Shown here piece after piece: positions 1 through 10,365 of a DNA stretch of 64,000 nt; position 1 is the stretch's first letter; every line of letters starts with the position of its first letter. This DNA comes from Pseudoneurospora amorphoporcata (taxonomy: Eukaryota > Ascomycota > Sordariomycetes > Sordariales > Sordariaceae). The stretch lies in NCBI GenBank assembly GCA_033297205.1, contig MU859137.1:1-64000 (forward strand). The letters run 5' to 3'. The notes below the pieces were generated by a model. It ran no database searches and was not told where the DNA came from. It saw nothing but the letters and a program-made list of their open reading frames with translations. The translations under genes and the position numbers were made by a program.

Positions 1-48
<48 letters not shown>
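1..48. repeat. (TTA)n microsatellite
   Basis: The window opens inside an uninterrupted run of 16 TTA units. It may extend past the left edge. It lies at the border of an AT-rich repeat island. Confidence 0.95.
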
Positions 49-50
<2 letters not shown>

Positions 51-205
51 CTTCGCTATTTTTTATTCGAAGTTGCCTTCGAATAATAGTCCTTTCTATA
101 TTTAAATATTCGGCTAGAATTTCTATTTCTATATCCTCTCTAAATTCCTATTAGTAAAGTAATATATTTCTTATATCCTACTTTACAACTTCCGAATTAT
201 AAGTA

Positions 206-1193
206 TGAGGAGGTCAACTCGGACCGTACCCTTCGTCAACGTACACCGTAGCTCCATCCTCCCAAACGCTCAGATGTATTCTTTCGAAAATTTTAGCTAG
301 TTCCCGCGCTAAAACTTAGCATTACATTCTTTCGTAACTTGCCATCAGACGGAAGCGCCCGCATGCAATAGCCCAGATTTACAGCGTACCCTTACAGCGC
401 ATTTACAGAGGAGTTAGTAACACGGTCGCAAATTTTTCTGTTGCGATCAATCGGTCGCACTCAATTGAATATGACTGCTTGCATCGGTCGCATTCTTACA
501 TTAATCTATACATTATTCATCTATCTGATTTTTATCATAGAATCGATTAATCTGACTGCTAGTGAGAGTGCTATTGTGCTAGTCAGGGTGCCAAAGTGCC
601 TCCCTCTACTGGTTCTGAGTGCCAGTAATACGTGCGCTGCGCTGGGTGCCTTGTGTACCAGATGGAGTACTCGCTAGCATATCTCCTCTTACCATGCCCG
701 CAGTGCTTCCTCCTCTACCTCGTGTAGTACTGCCTCCTCTCCCTCCTCCTCCTCTACCTCCTCTACCTCCCTATGTACTGCCACGCGGGCGGCCTCGTCC
801 TCTGGTTTGTGTGCTAGCTGGGCGCGCGCGCCTTATTTACTTCGTGATGCGATGTGCTAGTATTGAGGTAGATTGATTGACAGCGATATGGTGATGCGTG
901 CGATAGTGGTTTGGTATAGGAAGCAATGCGACAAGGTATAAGTGCCAGAATCTAAATAAGTTAGACTGCCCAGACTAGACTAGACTAAACTAGAGTGGCT
1001 AGTATAGTACGACTGCAGGGGTCTAAACGTATAATGGGTTGAAATTTAGGTCTTAGCGGGCGCGGTACGAGCTAGACTGGCGTAGGGTCATAGCGAGATC
1101 GAAACGGGATGTTAGGGTTGGGGTTATGTATAGGGGAAAAAGTGGGGCTACAGTGTGCGTTGACGAAGGATACAGTCCGAGTTGACCTCCTCA
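206..1193. mobile_element. TIR element (non-autonomous DNA transposon / large MITE), RIP-marked
   Basis: The sequence at 206-256 is repeated in inverted orientation at 1143-1193. Both ends start TGAGGAGGTCAACTCGGAC and the 51-bp arms differ at five places, all C/T transitions, as expected after RIP. The element is flanked on both sides by TAAGTA (200-205 and 1194-1199), a likely 6-bp target duplication. The alternative is that part of this AT-rich flank is chance. The interior has no long ATG-initiated frame, contains a run of CCTCCT/CTACCT-type pyrimidine repeats near 706-772 and repeated GGTCGCA motifs near 424-490, and is less AT-rich than its surroundings. No transposase is visible, so it is probably mobilised in trans. 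The superfamily is unclear. Confidence 0.75.
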
Positions 1194-1199
1194 TAAGTA

Positions 1200-2105
1200 T
1201 ATACCTCCGGTCGAACGTTATTTAATTAGAATACTTATATTTAACTACGAGAAATTCTTATTAAGCTAGCGAAAATAAGCGTAACGCCTCTTTTATAATT
1301 AAGAATAAATTGTAATTTATATAAGTATTAATAATTTTATATTTAATATATTAAAATTTAGAGACTAATAAACTACTAGTTAATTCATAATTACTTATCG
1401 TTTTTGTTCTTTAGTTAATACGGTTCAATATTTAGTGATAAGAATAGTTCCAATATTAAATTATAGAAGAACTAGGTATCGAATTTGAATGAAATTTATT
1501 AATTTTCTTTATTAGGCAAGTTTTCGATCGCGTTATTTTAGTTTGGAAAAGCTAGCGAATTTTCAATATAATTATTCTTAATAGGCGTATTATAAATTAG
1601 GGTCGGGTAATATTTATCTGTATATAAAAGATAGTTAACATTATCATCCTACGAATTGTTAACCCGAAGGTCGCTTTAGATAATTTTTAATTTATTTCCA
1701 ACTAGTTAATTATTAATATAAAGGGTCGCTCGATAATACCACATTGCAAATAAGGCAAGAGTGTTAGAAACAAAGAAAGATATTGTAAGAAGAAAAGCGA
1801 GGCTTCCAGCCAGCCGTCTGCACGTAGTAAATATACTGTGCAGCGAGCTAGGGTATGAGCTACGGGGTAGCTCGAGCATAGGACAACAGCTAAGTAGGGT
1901 AACCGCTAAGCAAGGTACTAGAGCCTCTATAGCAGCCCAGCTAATTTGGGCTGTCACGACTAGTCTAAGCTATAATATAGGTATAGTATAGAATCTAAAG
2001 ATTCCCCTATTAATTATATTAGGGTCTAAAAAGCTGATAGTAAGGATAGACTAATAAGAGGGGTATAGTTAGCGTTATTAATTCTATTTTAATTAGGTTT
2101 TACTA
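1200..2105. other. AT-rich RIP-degraded spacer
   Basis: The stretch is strongly AT-rich and TpA-rich with stops in every frame, consistent with RIP-mutated repeats. A less AT-rich patch at about 1750-1990 has an open frame on the plus strand without a normal ATG start. I see no recognisable domain and treat it as repeat debris. Confidence 0.6.
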
Positions 2106-2110
2106 CCCGC

Positions 2111-2534
2111 TGTGACGAACGGCAGTCTGATCTGCCTAAGTGGGATAGCCGAAGGTAAAGACTATCAGTGCTGTTCGGTGAAGCCAAAAGGTTCACAACA
2201 AGTATGGTAGCGTTATACATGTCTCGGTGATAAAGATCAATTGACTACTGTCGAACTATCTGACAATCTGAGTTCTCCCGTAGTCCCTTTATACCTCCTC
2301 GCCCTACTGCGAGATATCTGTCCTCGGATGTTCACGCGGTCATGAACCCCTATAGAATGTGTGATGGCTCACTCTGGTGTTGGCTCACCGTGAGCCTGGC
2401 TCACTGTGAGCCTGTGCGTCAGTGAGCCTGCATACGCCCTTCTGGCCCGTGCTTGACCTCCCAGGTGTTACACTGGTTATCACCAGTGAGTGGTCGGATC
2501 TTGGGCGACCCTAGTGTCGCTTAAGTTCGTAATA
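2111..2534 (+). mobile_element. Solo LTR of an LTR retrotransposon
   Basis: The 424-bp segment begins TGTGACGAAC and ends GTTCGTAATA, imperfect inverted ends of LTR type (the expected terminal CA reads TA, as RIP would produce). It is flanked by a direct repeat CCCGC at 2106-2110 and 2535-2539, a typical 5-bp integrase target duplication. The GC content is much higher than the flanks. Inside are back-to-back palindromes GGCTCACCGTGAGCC (2382-2396) and GGCTCACTGTGAGCC (2398-2412) plus further half-sites. No internal retrotransposon region or second LTR is adjacent, so it looks like a solo LTR left by recombination. Strand is nominal. Confidence 0.6.
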
Positions 2535-2539
2535 CCCGC

Positions 2540-3585
2540 TCGTTATAATTGTATTCTTATTTTATTCTTCGCCAAATTATTATACTAACGGGGATAGTTT
2601 TTAAAATTCTTAAAGCGATAGGGATAGTATACGTTTGGTTGAGCGGCGAGTGCTGTTTATAATACTAGTAATTGTATTTTTAATTTCCTTTTCAAAAAAT
2701 TATTTTAGTACATAATAGTTTAGGACTTAGTTATTAAGGTAGGACGTAAAAGATGTCCGTTGTACCTAACGCGTCGCTTATATAATTATCACGAGGCGAA
2801 GGCACCGTATGGGGTATGGTGAGATATGCGTTGTTGCATAAGGAGAGGAAGGGGAGGAAGTGTGCGCGGAGGTCTGGCTATATGGGCGAGAGCCTTATAG
2901 ACCAGACCGTGCGCGGACACGTGAAGCTGCACGTGACGATGACATGTGCGTGGACAGAGCTCTGGGCTCTGGTCAGCACAGCACATATGCGGTCAGTGCA
3001 GCACAGCACATCACAGGTCTAACCCTGTGACAATAATATTTAATACAGTAGACGTAGTATTATTTTAATTGGGTAAGGGTAGGATATCAACGATTTAATG
3101 AAATATTTAGCGTTTATATAAGGGAAGCTTTTTTATTTAAGAGATTATAGGATTTAAGTATATAAAGTTGGATACGTATTAAAGATCCTTAATAATTGGG
3201 TTTAATAAATCTATTTTTAGTTTAGCGCTGATAATTTAATAGTAATAATTAGTTAATAATAATACGTAGTTCGGGTAGCAATATATAGTTCTAAAGTACA
3301 AGGGTCGTGCGAAGTACGGTCAACGATAAAAGTAATAATTCTAAAGAATATAAAAAGTATAATTTATGTAGTTTAATATCAAATTGTTATTTGGGTACTA
3401 TTGTAAGATAAACAACGTACGATAGTATAAAGGTATTTATTAATTAAGAGAAGAGAGGAGAGGAGAAAAGCTCCGTACCCTTAGAGCTATATAAATACTA
3501 GTGTCTATTGCGGTAGTACTTGCTTGTTCCCTTAAGGTGTAGTACTTAGTTGTCCTGACTGGTTCCCCTACCCTCTCGCTCTTTC
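2540..3585. other. AT-rich spacer with a GC-richer island
   Basis: Mostly AT-rich RIP-like DNA. A GC-richer island at about 2790-3030 is bounded by sharp composition changes and could be another small repeat remnant, but I found no terminal repeats or duplication that close it. No gene is visible. Confidence 0.5.
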
Positions 3586-3589
3586 CTTC

Positions 3590-4510
3590 TTATAAATTAC
3601 TTTACTACTAGAATCCGCTAATAACGCAGAAGTAAATTATAATCGTAAGAAAATATCACTCAACTAACTACTCTATAAGGCTCATAATTATCTTCAAAAC
3701 CTCACTACTACTAAACAGCGTAATTAAATCGTCTCTCTTAAAGATAATATAATTTTAAAAGAGTATTATACCTTTTCTATTCATTTCTTACATACCAACC
3801 GCCTAGTTCGAATACTATATAATAATATAGGGATCTATACTAATAATATTATACTCGCTGCGAACAATTTCTATAAGGTTATTCTCGATACGCCACAATT
3901 TAAGTAAGAGCCTAATATTAAAATTATAATTATCTAAGTAAATCTTATTAGTATCGTCCTTTTTAATGAATATACGGTCGTTGGAAACAAAGGCGGGTAA
4001 TTTACTAAGCTTTATAGAGAAATTATTAAAATTCCTACCTATTAACTATATACTGCTATATATAAGTAAAATATTAAGATAGTTGGGAACCTGTAGTAGT
4101 GTTAGTACTACTTTTAGTTTATATAATTTTTTAGCGAGCGTTATATAAACGCGAGGCCAGTTTACTTATTCAACTACCTTAATAACTTCAATCTCGCTTT
4201 ATAATACTTATAATACTTAGGATTAGTACAAATAATACTCGTCCTCCCTACTATTACTTACAATTATCGCGTAGCGGGATTTATTTTTATCCTTAATAAG
4301 GGTTTTATAATAGGAAGACGGCGGCTATTTCTTAGCCCAAGGGCGCGCCGGGGCGCGAAGAATTCAAGTACGAGCGGGAGTAACGCCGGGAGTTCGAGAG
4401 GATAAAGTAATTACTAGAAGAGTAAACGAAGTTGAGATAGTTGGAGAGGCGGTGGTAGTAGGCGGTCGGATCGTAATACGCCGTATAGAGTTGGCAGGTA
4501 TAAACAATAA
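3590..4510 (+). pseudogene. RIP-destroyed transposon-type ORF
   Basis: One plus-strand frame reads as coherent protein-like sequence over hundreds of bases, interrupted almost only by TAA and TAG codons, which are the RIP products of the Gln codons CAA and CAG. It includes stretches such as NTNRLVRILYNN-like and FYKVILDTPQFK-like text near 3800-3900. From about 4318 a neighbouring frame gives a charged Glu/Arg/Lys-rich coiled-coil-like tail with the same Gln-to-stop pattern. The change of frame implies at least one indel. The protein family is not recognisable by eye; a transposon Gag or transposase is the natural guess from context. It cannot be expressed as an intact protein. Confidence 0.5.
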
Positions 4511-7500
4511 AGCACGCTAGCGAACAAACTACTTGCCTATAGTACTTTCTTTCATAAATCTAGTAATATTACTACCTTTTACTGTATTATTATTATTAAC
4601 GAATATAATTCTAGAACTAGGTCGGTCTGACTGGCTAGGAGTCTCTAAAGTAATGGCGCCGCTTATTATCACCTCCATCGCCTCTATATCCCCTCGCCGC
4701 TTATCGCTAGTATTGTTTATTTTTCCAGATTTAAAGATGAAATTTGCTCAAGCTATGCGGGTACTAGGCTATAAAAACTGCTTCGATCGTCGGAGGTTAT
4801 TATTATTATCAGAGAAGGAACGCTTAAGAAGTATAATTGATATAAATGCGGGCGCGGCGGTACCTAATATAAATCGTATATAGTATAAGCTAGCAGGTTA
4901 ATTAGGATTCTTTAGTATTGATTTTAATAGATACAGAGAGTCTATATAGGTATAGAGTAGTAATTAGATTATAAATACCCTCTAAATTAGTAATAATATA
5001 GTTGAATAAAGGTTTTACTATTGTTACGTATCGACGTTTTTACGATATGTGTGCATCTGGCGGCCAGATGCAAAAATGGGGATTGACACCGTGCTTGCAA
5101 GGCACAGCGGTAGTGTTGGAGCACGATGGAGCCAAGAAGTCAAGTCGGTATCGACAAGGAGCGGCAAGCTCCCAGATGTGGTTAGCCTCGTTCTGGTCTG
5201 CACCATTGTCACTGACCCCTTCCGTGAGTCGTCCCATGCCAGTGCATTGAATGGCAGCTGCCCTATCAAAAAGAGGCAATTTCATGTTGTAGCGGGACTA
5301 TCAAAAAGAAGAGAACAACTTCAAATTTGACAAACAAGAGAAGGCATTCGGATGATGCTTGGACTGTGCATTCTCGCTAGTTCATCCCTAGAGGTACGAC
5401 AGACCTACTTTGGGCGATATCCGCGGCTGCCAACCTAACCCAGCGAGGCTCCAAGTAGCAAGGCAACCTAACCTCCCGTCACGTCTCATGCCCTTCGGGA
5501 GGCGGAAGTACTGATAGACGTTAGATAAAACAACCTAACCTCCCGTCCCGGTGCTAAACTCTCAGGCAGCGGCTTGCTACCCGACTTGGACTGCCTCCAT
5601 ACTGCCTGCTTATTCATAGCATCGGCGTACCTCCCGTCTCTATATTGGATCTCGGAGGTCCGGATTCCCGTCATCAAGTTTTCTCCCCATTGTTAGATCT
5701 TTTCTTGCTCTCTCACCAGACTCGCTGTCCCACACACACGGCACGTTCGCGGCTAGGCAAAAAAAAAAAAAAAAAAAAAAAAATCAAAGGCGGTGGGGCT
5801 ACCGTTTCTAGCCCAGACGAGTACTACCAGCACCCAGAAGTCCGGATGCACATGAACAGTCGGAGAAGACTACTCGGAGGAGGGGCCGCCCGTTCAACAA
5901 CTCGATGCAGGTTGGAGAAAAAAAGGGGAGAGAGCGCCGAAAAGGCACACAGAGCACAGGGCCTGCAAAAGAGGAGTTTAGGAACACCCTTGGTTGCCGT
6001 TGATAGTTCACCTAAATCTCAGCTTGGCCCAGGTTCCAAGTTTTGCCCGTGACCCCAAAAGCTTCCCCGTCCCCAATTGTCCCACTTTGCCGCTTGTTTC
6101 GGCACGGTCTTGGCATCTTGTCTCGATGAGAAAGCGGAGTGTCCAAAAAGTTGTCGTGCACTTTCCTTCCGCTCCCATCTCTATTACCATTGGATCTCAT
6201 TGGTCATCGGGCACCGCCATGTCATGCTGGTCCATCGGAACTTGCACGCCCCTCCCCGAGCCCCCAACCGTCGACGCCGTCTGCGGGTGCCGTGTATCAG
6301 ATACCTTCTACTCTACGGCGGCAACCGAACCTCATCAAAATGTGAGTCGCTTCATTCACAGGTTCGATACGCTCAAGGCGCTTTGCGACAAGGCCTCAAG
6401 TGCTTATTTCAATATCCTATGTCCCACCAGACCAACTTTCACGGCGCCTATTTTTTTGCACTATAATTACACTGCACATCTCATCAAGACCGCTCGATGC
6501 AGGGCCAACCTCCAAGACACATCGACACACTCCATTCATCACGAGGACTAAAACCAAGCCCATCCATTGTCAATAACTTTATTCACTCACGCGACCAACC
6601 CAGCCTAACCCTACTCTGATGGTCTTTCGATCTATACCCTACCCGCCTATACATGAGACTAAGTGTCCCTTTAGCACGCATCAATCAGGAAATGCTTAGA
6701 GGTATCCTCTCGCTCGATTGAACAATTATGATATACACTCAACAAAGTCGTTGTTGCAAACTTTCAAACTTCATCAGCTCATGTAGTTTGTTTTTCGCCC
6801 AACTCACATTTTCTGCATAAACAGCCACTACATCGTCTCATGTTTACACAGCTTTAATTTCAGTTATCCGAACTCAGAAAGCCAAGCACCGTTGACGTCA
6901 CTCGGGTTCTGGTAGGTCAGCAAAGAGTTCGAGGTGAGATGATCAAGTTGGGATGAGGGAAATTTATGAAGGAAATCAGATCTTATGGATGAACAGCTCG
7001 AGCGCAGGTCATTCATATCCCACACCAAGAGCTTCATGGCTTAGAGAGTGTTAGACCTTTCTACATTTAGTAGGTGAAAGTAGTTCACAAATAGCTGCGT
7101 TTGCAGCAGGGAGTCGAGCGAGCCTGAGGTCCCGAGAGGTATGCACGTAAGTGGTATGTATTACGTTACGGGGCATCCTTTTTTATTCCCCTTCCCGCTC
7201 TGTCCCTGAACTATTCACATCTCATCCAAAGAAGGGCTCAAAAGCATGTGATGTTCTCTCTCTTGAAAAATGAAAAGGCCTAGTGGTGGTAGTGTAGTTT
7301 ACCAACTCTTAGATATGTACACTCACAGCCGATCTAAGCTTGGCAACAGCGTGTTCCTATATTTTTGCGGCTCTAGCACGGTAATAGTAAACATCCGTAC
7401 GGGGTTTTACACCGATCTTGAATGTCTTTCGTATAATTAGCTTGGCTCACTTGGGTTGAGTGGTGTAAGTGGTAGTGTAAAGCTTTGGTAGTCCCCAAGT

Positions 7501-8514
7501 TCCTGCCGATCATCTATCGTCGTGGAGCTCTTAGTCAGGGGAGACACTTTGGAAAATGGAGACAATCAGGCTCATCAGGCATTTGAAAGTTGCCACAACT
7601 GTGCCATGTAGATCCGGGGTGGTTAATCATGTGGAATGAACATGGCGAGGATGGGTTAATATGTAGCGGACGGGGCAGCTGGAGGCAGGTTATGGAAAAT
7701 TAGACGATCTTTGGACAACTGTCTGCCTCCTGTCCGTCTTTCAGTCTCTCATGTCTACCTTGATAAAGTCAAGGCTGGGCTGGGAGAATAAAACAAGAGG
7801 GAAACATGAGGGTGTACTTGGGAATGCTAGCAATTTGTTGAAAACCTCATCATGCGAGTTAGTAAGCTAAGTGGTAACTAATAGAGGCCCTTAAAGGCTC
7901 CGATTATACAGCCGGCGGTCAGTCAGCCTCGTTTGCGAGTCATACACCGGTTGAGCTTGTCTCCCCTCTTGTTATCTCCGAAACTCGTAAAGAGAGGTTC
8001 CAAAGACTTGACGTGTTCAATTTCCGAAACACGTTCGAGAATCGGTCGATCTGGTTGGGCAATACCGTACGGATCCAACGTCCAGACATATATTCAGATC
8101 CGGAGGGACAACTCATAACAACAGCTCACGGGTATCCCGAAATGGCCTCATGTTTTTTCCCCGAAATAGCGGGAGATCGACTCCGCATGTAAAAGAAGAA
8201 CTGGGTGTCTTCTTGGGGCTTTGTTCCGGCAGTTCATGGGACTAGTGATACCACAACAGTTGCATCGTCATTGACATAGGCACAGGAGAGGTATACTCCG
8301 CGACAGCCTTGTGGCCGATTGCTCTTATCATTAAGTTTTAACAAAGCTCATATGCTTGCTAAATGAAGCAAGTGACCTGTACTATTTTATCAGTTATGCA
8401 AGTGCAAGATTTTCCCTCGCTCTCATGCCCTGCGTATATCCTTACTTCGTCTCGCTTAATTGTCGACATTCCCAATTGGTATATAGTTTTTCCTTTCCTC
8501 CAAAATTGCTTCTC
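4511..8514. other. Intergenic stretch, repeats but no supported gene
   Basis: AT-rich DNA ends near 4,990 and composition becomes normal. A 25-base poly-A run lies at 5759-5783. A motif CAACCTAACCTCCCGTC occurs at about 5464 and 5532 with partial copies near 5432 and 5629, a degenerate dispersed repeat. A 185-codon open frame at 5994-6551 starts with TTG and shows no domain or codon bias, so I do not call it. From 6.6 to 8.5 kb I see no coding evidence. The last part is the 3' flank of the mutase gene. Confidence 0.5.
5759..5783 (+). repeat. poly-A tract (25 nt)
   Basis: Uninterrupted run of A. It could be a retroposed tail, but no element upstream is recognisable. Confidence 0.9.
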
Positions 8515-10365
8515 TTAGTTGGAGAGCACCGATCTAGCAGGGATCGACTGATCCTCCTTAACGCCAAAGACAAACGACGAAGCGAGCCTGCGCTCAGTGT
8601 TCTGGCGACCGTTGACGAAGTCGGGGTAGTTGAGGGTCAACTCAACAGCACCGGTGACAATGTTGTCCACAGCCTCGACACCCAACATGAACGAGTGGTC
8701 CTGGTTACCGACCTCGTACCTCCAGCTGCCGAAGCGACCACGAGACCAGATGTCCATATCCTGGAGCTTGGGGAGAAGCTGCTTGAGGACACCTTCTCTC
8801 TCGAGCGAGGGAGTGGGGTAGCCGTGGTCGAACTTGCGGTGGTAGGTGGAGACAATCTCATCCTCGGGCTTGATCATCTCGGTGTTGATGAGACCCTGAA
8901 TGCAGTCCTTGAGCAGGTTCTCCTCATCGACGGGCTTCACAGTAGACTGAGAAACCTCGAGCATGATGGACCAGTAAGGACCCTCCTTAGCCTCGTCAGA
9001 GCTGGCTTTGGAGCCATCGGCATTGTAGAGGGTGGGCAGCTTGGCGCCGGCCTCGGGCTGGTTGTAGGGGGAGTAGTTGGAGAAGATGGTGGCGCGGTAG
9101 AAGGGACAGTTGTCCTCGGGGAAGTAGAGCCAGCACTTGTCACCAATGCGCTCGGGACGCTCGCCACGAAGACCGACACCGATGACGTGGGTGGAGGAGT
9201 AGTAAAGACCCTTGGAGAGCGATACAAGCTCCTGGTTGCCCATCTTCTCAACAAGGTGGTCCACGGCCATAGTGTTGATGAGCTTGCCATACTTGACGGT
9301 TGTGCCGTCACCGAGCGTGACAATCTTCTTCTCAGCATCGACCTTGGTGACCTCTCCGTGCTTGCCGTAGCGCTTGTTCTTCTCGGGCAAGGTGTTGGAG
9401 ACGGCAATCCAGATACCACCAGTTCCGTCGCGGGCAGGGAAGCGGAAAGTAGCGTTAGGACCCCAGTTGCCGGCAGTCTTGTTAAGGATGACATTCTTGG
9501 TGACAAGCTTGACGTTGGGGGCGGCGACACGTTCACCGAGCCACTCGCATTGCATCTATGGTGACAATTAGCATTGGTTACACATCAGGTGAAAGGACAA
9601 GCTTCTTACCGCGGTGGTGGGCACGGCCCAGACCTTGTAGTTGTAGGGCCTCATGAAGATGTTGGCGACACCCTCGCCGCAGTTGCGCAAGATCCACTCA
9701 TCGAAGTCCTTGGGCTTGGTGTTGGCAACACGGTGTTCAAGAGCGGCATCAATCATGCCCTCAACGCACTTGACCTTGTCCTCATCGGGCAACATGGAGA
9801 TATTGTTCTGGAAAGGGTAAGGGACCCAGAGGCCCTTGTAGCGCACATAAGAAATGCGCTGATGTGTGTACCAGTCATCCTCCTTGGGAAGAGCCTCGTC
9901 AATGCAGTCGTCGAAGTACTTGTAATGAGAGAAGATGACGTGGCCACCAACGTCGTAGAGGAAACCCTCAGGGGTGACATCTGTAGAGGCGAGACCACCG
10001 GCCTTGTCGTTGGCGTCAACAATTAACCACGAAGGGCCGTTCTAGAGATTGGACACAGGGGTTAGTTGAAGGTATGTGTCACAACCACTTCTTGAGGCGG
10101 TGGACGGAGAGCAGGGAGGAGGAGGAAGAGGGGTATCAAGGGGGGAAACACACAATTTGGTTGAGGCGCTTGGCAGCACCCAAACCAGTTGGGCCAGCAC
10201 CGATAACGAGGACGTCAACATTACTGTGACGAAGACGAAGAGGTTAGCGCAATGCCACTATCATGATGCTTGAAGCCCGCTGAGACGGGTTGATCGCAAG
10301 CAGCTTGGGACACACGAGTGTCGGCCAAAGAGGCAGAGAGGTAGGGAAACCTACATATCAGCCAT
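8515..10365 (-). CDS. ugmA: UDP-galactopyranose mutase
   Basis: This flavoenzyme interconverts UDP-galactopyranose and UDP-galactofuranose in the cytosol and so supplies the donor for galactofuranose-containing wall glycans. Four exons are inferred on the minus strand: 10355-10365 (11 nt), 10154-10223, 9610-10041 and 8515-9555, all with GT-AG junctions that keep frame and give 517 residues, close to the roughly 510 of Aspergillus enzymes. The N terminus has the FAD-binding motif GAGPTGLGAAKRL (about residues 12-24), followed by the GGHVIFSHYKYFDD active-site region and the VWAVPTT segment typical of eukaryotic mutases. The start is fixed by the short first exon encoding MADI. I am confident of family and function. 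The transporter gene starts divergently 4.5 kb away and may act in the same pathway. Confidence 0.95.

Noticed and set aside
2753..3031. GC-richer island starting TGT and ending ACA, as an LTR might
   Set aside because: No matching target duplication flanks it and the ends are not inverted copies.
5994..6551. 185-codon plus-strand open frame
   Set aside because: Starts with TTG rather than ATG, and shows no domain, splice support or codon bias.
8356..9564. 402-codon plus-strand open frame
   Set aside because: It lies antisense to the conserved last exon of the UDP-galactopyranose mutase and is the usual mirror frame of a GC3-biased gene.
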